Below, piece by piece: positions 1 to 5,852 of a stretch of DNA of 45,075 nucleotides (position 1 is its first letter; each line of letters begins with the position of its first letter). Below the pieces are notes generated by a model. It was not told the origin of the DNA. It was given only the letters and a program-made list of their open reading frames with translations, and did not search any database. This stretch comes from a virus. Location: IMG/VR virus record IMGVR_UViG_3300030451_003000, positions 1 to 45,075 of that record. One strand, written 5' to 3'. The position numbers were made by a program, and so were the translations under genes.

Positions 1-12
1 TGTCTTTGCCAT
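1..12 (-). CDS. 5' end of a gene leaving the window
   Basis: Reading leftward, an AGGAGG ribosome site stands just before an ATG at 12-10, and the frame starts MAKT before the window ends. Only four codons are visible, so no function can be given. It shows that the leftward small-gene cluster continues beyond the window, probably toward packaging and capsid genes, which are missing here. Confidence 0.6.
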
Positions 13-20
13 ATGTCCTC

Positions 21-359
21 CTAGGCTTTACTGATTCTTCTGCCCATGCCAACTCTTTTCTTTTCAGCCTTTTTAGCCTTAAGTCTAGATGGTGACATTT
101 CTGATTTAGTTTTAGGAGTTTTAGATGATACACGCTTAGTAGGTCTGCAGTACTCATTCTTTTTACCTGCACCGCATGCTTTACCTGTACGAGTATCTAC
201 CCACTTTTCTTTTTCCCATCTTTTTAAGTCAGCACCTTTTGAACTTTTCTTTACATTGCCAGATTTTTTTCTACACTTAGCAATAGCTTGGCTAGCTCTA
301 GCTGATGGAAATACATCATATCGTGCTTTTACTTGATGGTAGCATTTATCTTTAGGCAT
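21..359 (-). CDS. Small Lys/Cys-rich phage protein, DUF5872-like
   Basis: A 112-aa, very basic protein. An N-terminal block (KCYHQVKARYDVFPSARASQ, followed by AIAKCRKK) is followed by a tryptophan/lysine segment and a cysteine pair in TGKACGAGKKNEYCRPT. This arrangement recalls the DUF5872 family found in marine phages and large algal viruses, whose function is unknown. The ATG overlaps the stop of the upstream reading frame (TAATG) and AAGGAGGG lies just before it, so the start is well supported. The basic tail from about residue 75 could bind nucleic acid, but that is inference. Family naming is from memory. Confidence 0.75.
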   Translation of the reverse strand: MPKDKCYHQVKARYDVFPSARASQAIAKCRKKSGNVKKSSKGADLKRWEKEKWVDTRTGKACGAGKKNEYCRPTKRVSSKTPKTKSEMSPSRLKAKKAEKKRVGMGRRISKA

Positions 360-559
360 TACTTACCCTCCTTATATTTATTTGGCTGGTAATGAAAGTC
401 TATGCTTCCTGTTTCTTCACCATGTATTTCAGTTCCAGAAGGTACTTGAAGATCTTTTGCTAGCTGACCTGTAATGCGATGTTTATCACCCGCCGGGTGT
501 ATATTGCCGCTATATGGTCAGACGTGATAACCTGGTGGAACTTTCTTCTTATGAGCCAT
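359..559 (-). pseudogene. Small gene interrupted by an in-frame TGA
   Basis: The ATG at 559 overlaps the stop of the upstream gene (TAATG). The frame reads MAHKKKVPPGYHV, then TGA at 520-518, then 52 further open codons (from PYSGNIHPAGDKHR to YKEGK) ending in a TAA that overlaps the next ATG (TAATG). There is no ATG, GTG or TTG after the TGA, so the second part has no start of its own. The exact coupling at both ends suggests one gene of about 66 codons. The TGA may be a nonsense mutation, a base error or a readthrough codon. Nearby genes stop at TGA, so a changed genetic code is unlikely. Confidence 0.5.
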
Positions 560-696
560 TAATAACCCATTTTACCTTTCATTCCGCCCATAGCTTTTTT
601 AGCAGGTTTCATTTTTGCATATTTACCTTTGTAATTCATGCAGTCTTGTCTTTCTTTTGCGTTTTTGATTTTGTTACATTTGCTTGGTCCTGGCAT
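559..696 (-). CDS. 45-aa basic small protein
   Basis: The frame begins MPGPSKCNKIKNAKERQD and ends in a Gly/Met/Lys-rich tail (AMGGMKGKMGY). AAGGAGTG lies 6 bases before the ATG. The stop overlaps the next start as TAATG, the coupling used throughout the leftward genes. It overlaps the upstream 65-aa gene by about 60 bases in another frame, which is longer than usual here. The function is unknown. Short basic proteins with Met/Gly/Lys tails are common beside phage structural genes. Confidence 0.6.
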   Translation of the reverse strand: MPGPSKCNKIKNAKERQDCMNYKGKYAKMKPAKKAMGGMKGKMGY

Positions 697-833
697 TTGC
701 ACTCCTTTTTCATTGTTTCTAACATGTTATACAGGTTGTGAAAATCTACCTGTAGTTGCTCTAAGTCCTGTCGCACTTCATCATGCAGCAAGTCAATTTT
801 TTGATTTAAACTATAACCGTCTAAACTAGCCAT
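636..833 (-). CDS. 65-aa coiled-coil-like small protein
   Basis: The protein begins MASLDGYSLNQKIDLLHDE and continues with heptad-like Leu/Val spacing to about residue 42, then a lysine-rich tail with CKCQ. GAGGAG lies 7-9 bases before the ATG. It probably forms a helical oligomer. No family is recognised. Its last 20 codons are shared with the start of the following gene in another frame. Confidence 0.55.
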   Translation of the reverse strand: MASLDGYSLNQKIDLLHDEVRQDLEQLQVDFHNLYNMLETMKKECKCQDQANVTKSKTQKKDKTA

Positions 834-834
834 A

Positions 835-978
835 CTATCTCTCCTCTTTTATTTCTTCAATAACAGCATTACAGTTAGCAATACTATCTTCTAGTGTATA
901 TAGACGATAAGTAAGATCTTCTACCTGAGCAGATAAGCTTCTTACTACATCTCCTATATATACATCATCTAATAACAT
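835..978 (-). CDS. 47-aa helical small protein
   Basis: The chosen start is the ATG at 978 (MLLDDVYIGDVVRSL), which has AAAGGAG five bases upstream. A longer reading from 1023 lacks a ribosome site and would run into the hairpin at 1010-1048. The sequence is a single amphipathic, probably coiled-coil helix with an acidic/basic end (EEIKEER). It ends two bases before the next start, so translation is probably coupled. The function is unknown. Confidence 0.55.
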   Translation of the reverse strand: MLLDDVYIGDVVRSLSAQVEDLTYRLYTLEDSIANCNAVIEEIKEER

Positions 979-1009
979 AATAACTCCTTTACTTAACCAT
1001 TCCTTTAGG

Positions 1010-1048
1010 AAGTCTTCAAGCAAACGCTTGTTTGCGTTAAGAAGACTT
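1010..1048 (-). terminator. Strong two-part hairpin after the 59-aa gene
   Basis: Positions 1010-1017 pair with 1041-1048 (8 bp) and 1020-1025 with 1030-1035 (6 bp), closing a 4-base loop. It begins at the stop codon of the leftward gene ending at 1047. There is no U-run on either strand, so it may be a processing or stability element instead of a true rho-independent terminator. Confidence 0.5.
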
Positions 1049-1226
1049 ATGATTCCCCTAAAATATATACATCCTTTAAGAGCTCTATAGTATCCTCATC
1101 CCAGTAATCACTTAAATCAATCTCTCCATAAAAGAAAGAGGGATCGCTAGTAATAATCTCTTCCTGCAAGTACTCTACTGTGTCATCATCTTCATCGTAC
1201 TTTATAGTTAAGATATATTTCTTCAC
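1047..1226 (-). CDS. 59-aa acidic small protein
   Basis: The start is taken as the GTG at 1226 because GAGGAGG lies five bases before it. An upstream GTG at 1247 would place that Shine-Dalgarno inside the gene. The product begins MKKYILTIKYDEDDDTVEYL and is strongly acidic, with an alternating beta-type N-terminus followed by a likely helix. The function is unknown. It is the farthest-upstream leftward gene but one. Confidence 0.6.
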   Translation of the reverse strand: MKKYILTIKYDEDDDTVEYLQEEIITSDPSFFYGEIDLSDYWDEDTIELLKDVYILGES

Positions 1227-1304
1227 TTTAACCTCCTCTTTTGACACACAAGTTTACTAGGTTTTTAATAAATATGCAATACTTTTTTAACCCTTGTAAG
1301 TGCC

Positions 1305-1487
1305 TTATTTTATTGACTTTTTGCATATACCGACTGATTGGTCGGAATCTCGATTGCTTATCCAAAAATGTTTGTGGTCTGTTGCGCAATATGGAGGGCA
1401 TGTATATCCAGGCATTGTATCTAAATATCTCAGGACCGTAATTAGACTTACAGCTGCTAAAATTATAATTAAATCCTCCCATGTCAT
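1305..1487 (-). CDS. 60-aa single-span membrane protein
   Basis: The ATG at 1487 is preceded by AAGGGGGCC. The product has one hydrophobic helix (about residues 5-17, LIIILAAVSLITV) and then a soluble tail with two cysteines (YTCPPYCATD) and a third near the end. It is probably an inner-membrane protein with a short periplasmic or cytoplasmic domain. No family is recognised. An overlapping frame (1228-1482) has no ribosome site and was not accepted. It is the first gene of the leftward small-gene unit. Confidence 0.5.
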   Translation of the reverse strand: MTWEDLIIILAAVSLITVLRYLDTMPGYTCPPYCATDHKHFWISNRDSDQSVGICKKSIK

Positions 1488-1703
1488 AAAGGCCCCCTTT
1501 TTATACAGAGAATCTAAACACTTTTCGTTAACTTTCAAAGAGGTTTCAAAAATTGTAGAATTTCTGCGTGTGGTGTTATATACAGATGGGTACCCCCTAT
1601 CGGAGGGTTTTCACTATCGTGATTACGTTATTTTTGATTTTAGATTAGATTTGATTTAGTTTTTTGAAGTTAGTTCTTGAAATATATAGCAAAGGAGAAG
1701 ACT
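1488..1703 (+). promoter_or_regulatory. Divergent control region, candidate sigma70-like promoter
   Basis: This gene-free stretch separates the leftward and rightward units. On the plus strand TTGTAG (1553-1558) and TATATA (1577-1582) are 18 bases apart, a plausible host sigma70-type promoter for the early genes. A small hairpin with CCCT/AGGG arms and a TTTT tail follows near 1595-1611 and could be an attenuator. In an AT-rich genome such matches arise by chance, so this is tentative. Confidence 0.3.
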
Positions 1704-1907
1704 ATGGATGATCAAGTCAAAGCAGCAATAGATAATGCTAATGCAGTTAGTCTTGAGGTAGAGTCTGAGGTATCTAATATCATTGAAGCAGCTAAGATTG
1801 CTTGTTATAAAGCTAAGTCTATTGGTGAGATGAGACGCATTAAAAGATTAGCTAATGAGAAGATACGATTTATTACTCAGATGTGCCGTAAAGAAGATTA
1901 CGCTTAA
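1704..1907 (+). CDS. 67-aa helical protein, first rightward gene
   Basis: The ATG at 1704 follows AAAGGAGAAGACT. A TTG at 1677 would extend it without a ribosome site. The product begins MDDQVKAAIDNANAVSLEVE and is almost wholly alpha-helical with a basic C-terminal third (MRRIKRLANEKIRFI). No family is recognised. As the first gene after the divergent region it is probably expressed early. A GC-rich hairpin follows it. Confidence 0.6.
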   Translation: MDDQVKAAIDNANAVSLEVESEVSNIIEAAKIACYKAKSIGEMRRIKRLANEKIRFITQMCRKEDYA

Positions 1908-1924
1908 CATTCTATATCACTTCG

Positions 1925-1951
1925 AGGGGAGCGAAGAGAAAAAACTCCCCT
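1925..1951 (+). terminator. Hairpin after the first early gene
   Basis: AGGGGAG (1925-1931) pairs with CTCCCCT (1945-1951), 7 bp with a 13-base A-rich loop, followed by only two T residues. It is a weak or partial terminator, or a transcript-stabilising hairpin. The rest of the gap to 2043 holds the palindrome CACATGTG near 1983 and no gene. Confidence 0.4.
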
Positions 1952-2043
1952 TTGAACCGGTTATATTCATTCAACACTGGTGCACATGTGTGTAGTTATA
2001 TAGATACACTTACATTAAACAACTATCATATAAAGGAATACTT

Positions 2044-2262
2044 ATGATAACAACTAAAGACGGTTCAGTAAAGATCTATAAGGTAGTAACTATAGATTCT
2101 ATTACTCATCGTATTGACAATCAAGCGTACTATTTTAGTAATGCAGTAGCAGAGCTTTATGCTAAAGAATTGCAAGAAAGAATAGACGAAACAGCAGCTG
2201 GTGGCGTAGTGACAGTTGAGATTCAAACTGACTATGTACACAATGAACCAATAACTTTATAA
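2044..2262 (+). CDS. 72-aa hypothetical protein
   Basis: AAAGGA lies 7 bases before the ATG. The pattern is two or three short beta strands (DGSVKIYKVVTIDS, QAYYF), one helix (AVAELYAKELQERIDE) and a final strand (GVVTVEIQTDYV). It could be a small alpha/beta phage protein. It is not recognised. Confidence 0.6.
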   Translation: MITTKDGSVKIYKVVTIDSITHRIDNQAYYFSNAVAELYAKELQERIDETAAGGVVTVEIQTDYVHNEPITL

Positions 2263-2280
2263 ATATAAGGAGAGACACTT

Positions 2281-2514
2281 ATGAAATGCAATAAAGGACA
2301 CAACCTACATTTATATTTAGGGCAGGACGGTCTGGTGGAAGATACCACCGACCATGTATCAATTAATAGAAAACTAGATCAAGAGTATGAGAGATCATTG
2401 TATCTTTCTATATTCAAGGACTCACCTGATGTTATATTAGCTTATAACTATGAAGTCCCAGACATGGCTCAATATTATCGTGATATTGTAGACGGGAAGG
2501 TGATTCATGATTAG
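2281..2514 (+). CDS. 77-aa hypothetical protein
   Basis: The ATG follows AAGGAGAGACACTT. The N-terminus, MKCNKGHNLHLYLGQDGL, contains a Cys/His cluster that might begin a metal site, but no second cysteine pair follows, so this is not a zinc finger. The middle is acidic and helical. The stop overlaps the start of the next gene. The function is unknown. Confidence 0.55.
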   Translation: MKCNKGHNLHLYLGQDGLVEDTTDHVSINRKLDQEYERSLYLSIFKDSPDVILAYNYEVPDMAQYYRDIVDGKVIHD

Positions 2515-2665
2515 AATATTTGCAACAGTATACATGATATGTATTACGTTTCAATGTTACATGCATACATTGATGACAGGTTACTATCCAACTACTGTAT
2601 TTTGGTGGCTATTAAACTTTGGTATATTTTGCCTAGCGTTTGATGGTTACAAGATTAAGAAATAA
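2507..2665 (+). CDS. 52-aa two-helix membrane protein
   Basis: This short gene starts inside the end of the previous one, with GGGAAGG before the ATG. The product has two hydrophobic segments (about residues 3-22 and 28-45) and ends with the lysines YKIKK, consistent with a hairpin inner-membrane protein with a cytoplasmic tail. Holin-like or membrane-modifying roles are possible, but nothing in the sequence is specific. Confidence 0.5.
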   Translation: MIRIFATVYMICITFQCYMHTLMTGYYPTTVFWWLLNFGIFCLAFDGYKIKK

Positions 2666-2669
2666 ACTT

Positions 2670-3340
2670 GGTTAGACTCCCACAACAATGTAATGATTGG
2701 CATAGTCGATATTTATGCTGTGATGTTCTAACCTGACTGATAGTTCCTGATACTTTAATCAGGCCGCATTGCGAGGTAGAACAGATGAAAGGGACGATCC
2801 TGAGTAGTCTGTTCGCAGTCATAAAGTATAGCGGGTACAAGCTTTGGTAGGCTAGACGGTTTCATAAGCCGTAGTATTGTGAGTTCGATTCTCACACCCG
2901 CAACAAACAAGATGGTCTTGGCTCATACCCTAGATAAAATGTACAAAAAGAAGTGTCAGACCTGGCTCATACCCAAAGTTGACATCGCCATCTACGTAAT
3001 TAAAAGTATAGCGTAGCAAAAGGTTACCTTTTATACCTGCGGTTGACGTTATCGTAGCACATTATACATTTGAACCAATAGCTTAGAGGTGAAAGATGTG
3101 ATGTGCTTATTATTATTCCCAGTGGAGTTCAACATAAGATAAAGAGAACCTGATAGATGCGCTCACAAAATGCCTTGCGATCACATTGTAGCGTTAGTGA
3201 TGGGGCTTGTGCTATGCAGGCAGTTGCACACTGGGATACTATTAAAGGGGATATTGACAGGCGAGTACTAGCATTTAAGGATTTTGTGATTAATCGGTTC
3301 GAATCCGTGCATGGGTCAAAGGCCTTGGGCAAAAAACACA
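2670..3340 (+). ncRNA. Large structured RNA with embedded tRNA-like element
   Basis: More than 650 bases hold no credible gene but many complementary arms. Pairs are 2670-2676/2727-2733 (7 bp), 2746-2751/2758-2763 (6 bp hairpin), 2779-2785/2808-2814 (7 bp), 2911-2915/2988-2992 and 3018-3023/3027-3032. A pseudoknot-type pair is formed by 3057-3062/3101-3106 crossing 3070-3075/3127-3132. A long-range helix pairs 3163-3176 with 3277-3289 (13 bp, bulged G3172). A 12-base sequence is repeated at 2919 and 2963. A tRNA-like element sits at 2830-2903. Size, tRNA association and phage context resemble the GOLLD and ROOL classes of ornate phage RNAs, but membership was not tested. Ends are approximate. 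Confidence 0.6.
2830..2903 (+). tRNA. tRNA-like element with CAU anticodon (Met/fMet or Ile2)
   Basis: The acceptor has six pairs (2831-2836 with 2896-2901) and an unpaired A1/A72. The D-arm is 2840-2842 with 2851-2853. The anticodon stem is 2856-2860/2868-2872 with loop TTCATAA, and the T-arm is GTGAG-TTCGATT-CTCAC. The mismatched first pair recalls initiator tRNA, but position 8 is A instead of T and the three stacked G-C pairs of initiator anticodon stems are incomplete. CCA is not encoded (ACA follows). It could be a functional phage tRNA or a tRNA mimic inside the surrounding structured RNA. Confidence 0.65.
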
Positions 3341-3394
3341 AACAACTTAAATACTAACGAGGGTCAAGCCCCTTTTAAATTTATAAGGAGATAT

Positions 3395-4270
3395 ATGAAA
3401 TACGTAAAACGTAAAGCTATGACAATACGAGAGTCAGGCCGTAGTAGTGACTATATTAGTCCATCTTTTGGCTTTGGCTGTATGTATAAATGTAATTATT
3501 GCTATATGCGTAGACATGTACCTAATGGTCTAACCGTAGCAAATAATCCTGGCAATATACTAGATGCAATTTATGATCATGCATTTATGTTGGGACCTAA
3601 AGAGCCTAACCAGACACATAATAAGTTCTGGACGTACGATATTAGCTGTAACGAGGACTTTGTACTACATGCTAAATATCACAACTGGAAGTTAATATTT
3701 GACTTCTTTAAAATGTGTGGATTACCTGTATTTGCTACTATGGCAACTAAATATGTAAATGCTAGTTTACTAGACTATAATCCTATAGACGACGAAGGCA
3801 ACAAGCGTATACGTATTAGATTCAGTATTATGCCACAACATTTATCTGATCAGTTAGAGCCCAATACATCACTTATAGAAGATAGAATTAATGCTGTTAA
3901 TGCATTTTATGAGGCAGGTTATGATGTACATATTAATTATAGCCCTATTATACACTATGAGGGATGGCTTGATGACTATAAAGATTTATTTAATATGGTT
4001 AATGATACTATTGATGATAATATAAAGCATACTGTACTAGCTGAGTGTATATTTCTGACTCACAATCATAAGATGCATCGGTATAATGTAGAAAATAATA
4101 CTAAAGGCGAAGAGTACTTATGGCAACCAGGCAAACAAGAGACTAAAATGTCACAATATGGTAATGAAAACATCAGATATAATAGATTTTATAAGAATAA
4201 ATACATTAATCAATTTAAAGAATTACATAACAGTGTAATACCTTGGAACAAAATAAGATATATATTCTAG
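3395..4270 (+). CDS. Radical SAM protein, spore photoproduct lyase-like
   Basis: A 291-aa protein. Cys29, Cys33 and Cys36 form the CxxxCxxC motif (GCMYKCNYCYMRRH) that holds the 4Fe-4S cluster used to cleave S-adenosylmethionine. A TIM-barrel-like body follows, with a conserved-looking C-terminus (KMSQYGNENIRYNRFYKN, then IPWNKIRYIF). The layout resembles the spore photoproduct lyase branch of radical SAM enzymes, which repair thymine dimers, but the substrate cannot be told by eye; RNA or nucleotide modification is also possible. AAGGAGATAT precedes the ATG at 3395. An earlier ATG at 3311 lies in the structured RNA and was not used. Confidence 0.8.
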   Translation: MKYVKRKAMTIRESGRSSDYISPSFGFGCMYKCNYCYMRRHVPNGLTVANNPGNILDAIYDHAFMLGPKEPNQTHNKFWTYDISCNEDFVLHAKYHNWKLIFDFFKMCGLPVFATMATKYVNASLLDYNPIDDEGNKRIRIRFSIMPQHLSDQLEPNTSLIEDRINAVNAFYEAGYDVHINYSPIIHYEGWLDDYKDLFNMVNDTIDDNIKHTVLAECIFLTHNHKMHRYNVENNTKGEEYLWQPGKQETKMSQYGNENIRYNRFYKNKYINQFKELHNSVIPWNKIRYIF

Positions 4271-4343
4271 CTGCCTTATGAGTCTCACGTCAGTATGAAA
4301 TAGAACTACCGAGCTTAGGTAGCTAAAATATAGAAGGGATAAT

Positions 4344-4457
4344 ATGTTTAAACCATTAAAAGACTATATAGAAATGGCATTACTAATAGTATTTGCTATA
4401 TTTGTATGGTATGGAATCATATATTTATTATTTAAACTAATATCAACAGGAACATAA
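4344..4457 (+). CDS. 37-aa single-span membrane peptide
   Basis: The ATG follows AGAAGGGATA. The product has a short amphipathic start (MFKPLKDYIE), then one long hydrophobic helix (residues 11-31), then KLISTGT. Single-span phage peptides of this size often act at the inner membrane, for example as superinfection or lysis modulators, but no specific role is supported. A small hairpin with CTACC (4306-4310) and GGTAG (4318-4322) arms lies in the preceding gap. Confidence 0.5.
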   Translation: MFKPLKDYIEMALLIVFAIFVWYGIIYLLFKLISTGT

Positions 4458-4469
4458 AAAGGAGGCATT

Positions 4470-4742
4470 ATGCCAAAAGGAAAACCAGTAACTAAAAGAA
4501 CCAGCAAAACAGTAACTAAAACAAGAGTTAATAGTGGTGACTTTAAAGATATAGCAGAAATGAGTACAGGTATACGTACAGTGCTAAAATCTATGATTAG
4601 TCAAGATGGCCGTTATTCAACTCGTGAAGGTGGAACTATTGCTGCTTTATACGGACAAGAATTAAAACGTATGAAGTTACAGCTAGATGTACATAAAGCT
4701 GGATCAACAAGCACTATTGACAACGTATTGCGTTTAAAATAG
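4470..4742 (+). CDS. 90-aa basic hypothetical protein
   Basis: AAAAGGAGG lies just before the ATG. The N-terminal 20 residues are Lys/Thr/Arg-rich and probably disordered (MPKGKPVTKRTSKTVTKTRV). Residues 25-75 form helices (FKDIAEMSTGIRTVLKSMIS, then IAALYGQELKRMKLQL). A basic tail plus helical core suggests nucleic-acid binding, but no family is recognised. It is followed by a strong hairpin. Confidence 0.6.
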   Translation: MPKGKPVTKRTSKTVTKTRVNSGDFKDIAEMSTGIRTVLKSMISQDGRYSTREGGTIAALYGQELKRMKLQLDVHKAGSTSTIDNVLRLK

Positions 4743-4753
4743 TAAGTTACAAA

Positions 4754-4781
4754 TTAAAGGGGTAGGAAACTGCCCCTTTAA
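4754..4781 (+). terminator. 12-bp hairpin capped by a GAAA tetraloop
   Basis: Positions 4754-4765 pair with 4770-4781 around a GAAA loop (one G-U pair). The 3' arm ends CCCCTTTAAAT, so the U-tract is short. It lies between the 90-aa gene and the zinc-binding protein gene and may partially terminate transcripts or protect the 3' end of the upstream message. Confidence 0.6.
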
Positions 4782-4794
4782 ATAAGGAGACACC

Positions 4795-5202
4795 ATGAAA
4801 GATTGTAGTATGTGTGGTAACTATTTACCATTTACAGATTTTTATGTAAAGAAAGACTCTAGAACAGGATATCAATCATCTTGTAAAGAGTGTCATAAAG
4901 AGGGAAAAAGAGTTTGGAGAGCTAATAATCGTAAAAAATGCAGAGATTATGACAGAAAGAGAAAATATAGCCCTGAAGCCAGAGCTCACCGCTTAAAGAT
5001 TGGAAGAGAAAGAAATAAATTCTATAGGGATAATTTATCAGATTGCTATGTGGCTAATTTAATTGCAATGGGTAGTGACTTAAAAGCATCTGAAATACCA
5101 AAAGAATTAATAGAATTAACAAGGTTAAATTTACAACTTAAACGACAGCTAGGCTTGACTAGCGGGTCATACAAAAGGAGAAAAGATGAGTGTAAGGACT
5201 AA
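4795..5202 (+). CDS. Zinc-binding HNH-like phage protein
   Basis: A 135-aa protein. CSMCGNYLPFTDFYVKK followed by CKECHKEG gives two CxxC pairs (C4/C7 and C31/C34), a zinc-ribbon layout often seen at the N-terminus of phage HNH-type proteins. The middle is very basic. The C-terminus (CYVANLIAMGSDLKASEIP followed by KELIELTRLNLQLKRQL) is a segment I recognise from many phage proteins of this type. I do not see a clear HNH catalytic His-Asn-His set, so nuclease activity is uncertain; a DNA-binding role is as likely. AAGGAGACACC precedes the ATG. Confidence 0.6.
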   Translation: MKDCSMCGNYLPFTDFYVKKDSRTGYQSSCKECHKEGKRVWRANNRKKCRDYDRKRKYSPEARAHRLKIGRERNKFYRDNLSDCYVANLIAMGSDLKASEIPKELIELTRLNLQLKRQLGLTSGSYKRRKDECKD

Positions 5203-5386
5203 TTTAAGTGATATGATTGCTTTTTATAAAATGCAAATACAGAAGTTTAATAAGATAGGGATAGGTAACAAAACTGAATGGAATACTGTTGTAACTGATA
5301 ATCTAATAAATATAACAAAAAAGCGTTTAATGGAGTTGCAATCCAGATCATGGAACTTAAAAGGGAGGAACAATGGAGTTATCTGA
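5186..5386 (+). CDS. 66-aa hypothetical protein
   Basis: AAAAGGAGAAAAG precedes the ATG, which lies inside the end of the previous gene. It is predominantly helical (SDMIAFYKMQIQKFNKIG) with a basic middle and C-terminus. It overlaps the next gene at its end. The function is unknown. It is translationally linked in a run of four overlapping genes that ends with the ubiquitin-like protein. Confidence 0.55.
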   Translation: MSVRTNLSDMIAFYKMQIQKFNKIGIGNKTEWNTVVTDNLINITKKRLMELQSRSWNLKGRNNGVI

Positions 5387-5633
5387 TTTTCATTATGTAG
5401 TGTTTATGTCGGTTAAAGATAAGGACGGCAAGGTAAATGATGTACCTTTATATCCATGTCTTTATGAGAATGACGCACAAAACTATATCACTGGATACGT
5501 ACATGCAATAATAAATCATACCGGTGAAGCCGATGAGGCAGAAGTAAGAGGTCAGTTTTCAATTCGAGATGTAGCTGGTCTAGATATTAACAAAAAAGAT
5601 AAAACAAATAAGGAGACTAAAGATGTCAACTAA
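5373..5633 (+). CDS. 86-aa hypothetical protein
   Basis: AAAGGGAGG precedes the ATG inside the previous gene. The N-terminal half looks like beta strands (FHYVVFMSVKDKDGK), the middle is helical (DAQNYITGYVHAIINH), and the C-terminus is a charged tail containing the ribosome site of the next gene. No family is recognised. It sits immediately upstream of, and overlaps, the ubiquitin-like gene. Confidence 0.55.
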   Translation: MELSDFHYVVFMSVKDKDGKVNDVPLYPCLYENDAQNYITGYVHAIINHTGEADEAEVRGQFSIRDVAGLDINKKDKTNKETKDVN

Positions 5634-5838
5634 AACAATCAAAGTACTATCAGGTGGTGGTTTCGTAACACAAGAAACTAGATCTGAAACAATGTGTGAG
5701 TTACGTGAGGAGATGGGTATATCAGCAAATGCATCAGCTGCAGTTGGTGGTACTAATGTAAGTAACTCATATCAGCTCCAAGAAGGTGATATCGTTGCCT
5801 TTGTAAATAACGATAAAACTGGTGGCGCACAAATTTAG
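5623..5838 (+). CDS. Ubiquitin-like beta-grasp (ThiS/MoaD-type) modifier
   Basis: A 71-aa protein that fits the beta-grasp pattern: strand TIKVLSGGG, strand FVTQETR, helix ETMCELREEMGI, strands ASAAVGG and TNVSNSY, then ELQ-type turn QLQEGDIVAFVNNDKTGG. Gly67-Gly68 are followed by only three residues (AQI), so trimming would expose a C-terminal Gly-Gly as in MoaD, ThiS and ubiquitin. The operon downstream supplies a JAMM peptidase (8674-9609) that could do the trimming and an E1-like enzyme (9609-10268) that could activate it. Its role could be protein conjugation or sulfur transfer. AAGGAGACTAAAG precedes the ATG. Confidence 0.65.
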   Translation: MSTKTIKVLSGGGFVTQETRSETMCELREEMGISANASAAVGGTNVSNSYQLQEGDIVAFVNNDKTGGAQI

Positions 5839-5852
5839 GTGTCTCCAAGATC

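Noticed and set aside
359-559. A changed genetic code (TGA read as Trp)
   Set aside because: Several genes end at TGA in tight overlaps (for example 13233, 13616, 14337), and tryptophan is encoded by TGG throughout.
1330-1345. Palindrome CCGAC-6 bases-GTCGG resembling a TetR-type operator
   Set aside because: It lies inside the 60-aa leftward coding sequence, away from any start, and no TetR-like gene is present.
1228-1482. 84-codon leftward frame overlapping the 60-aa membrane gene
   Set aside because: It has no ribosome site, and its composition is unlike the neighbours; the 1305-1487 frame has AAGGGGG before its ATG.
3240-3315. A second complete tRNA ending at the TTCGAAT loop
   Set aside because: The T-stem has only three pairs, no matching acceptor arm was found, and the upstream bases pair in a 13-bp helix with 3163-3176.
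3311-3394. Upstream extension of the radical SAM gene from the ATG at 3311
   Set aside because: It lies in the structured RNA next to a T-arm-like hairpin and has no ribosome site; the ATG at 3395 has AAGGAG and precedes the conserved part.
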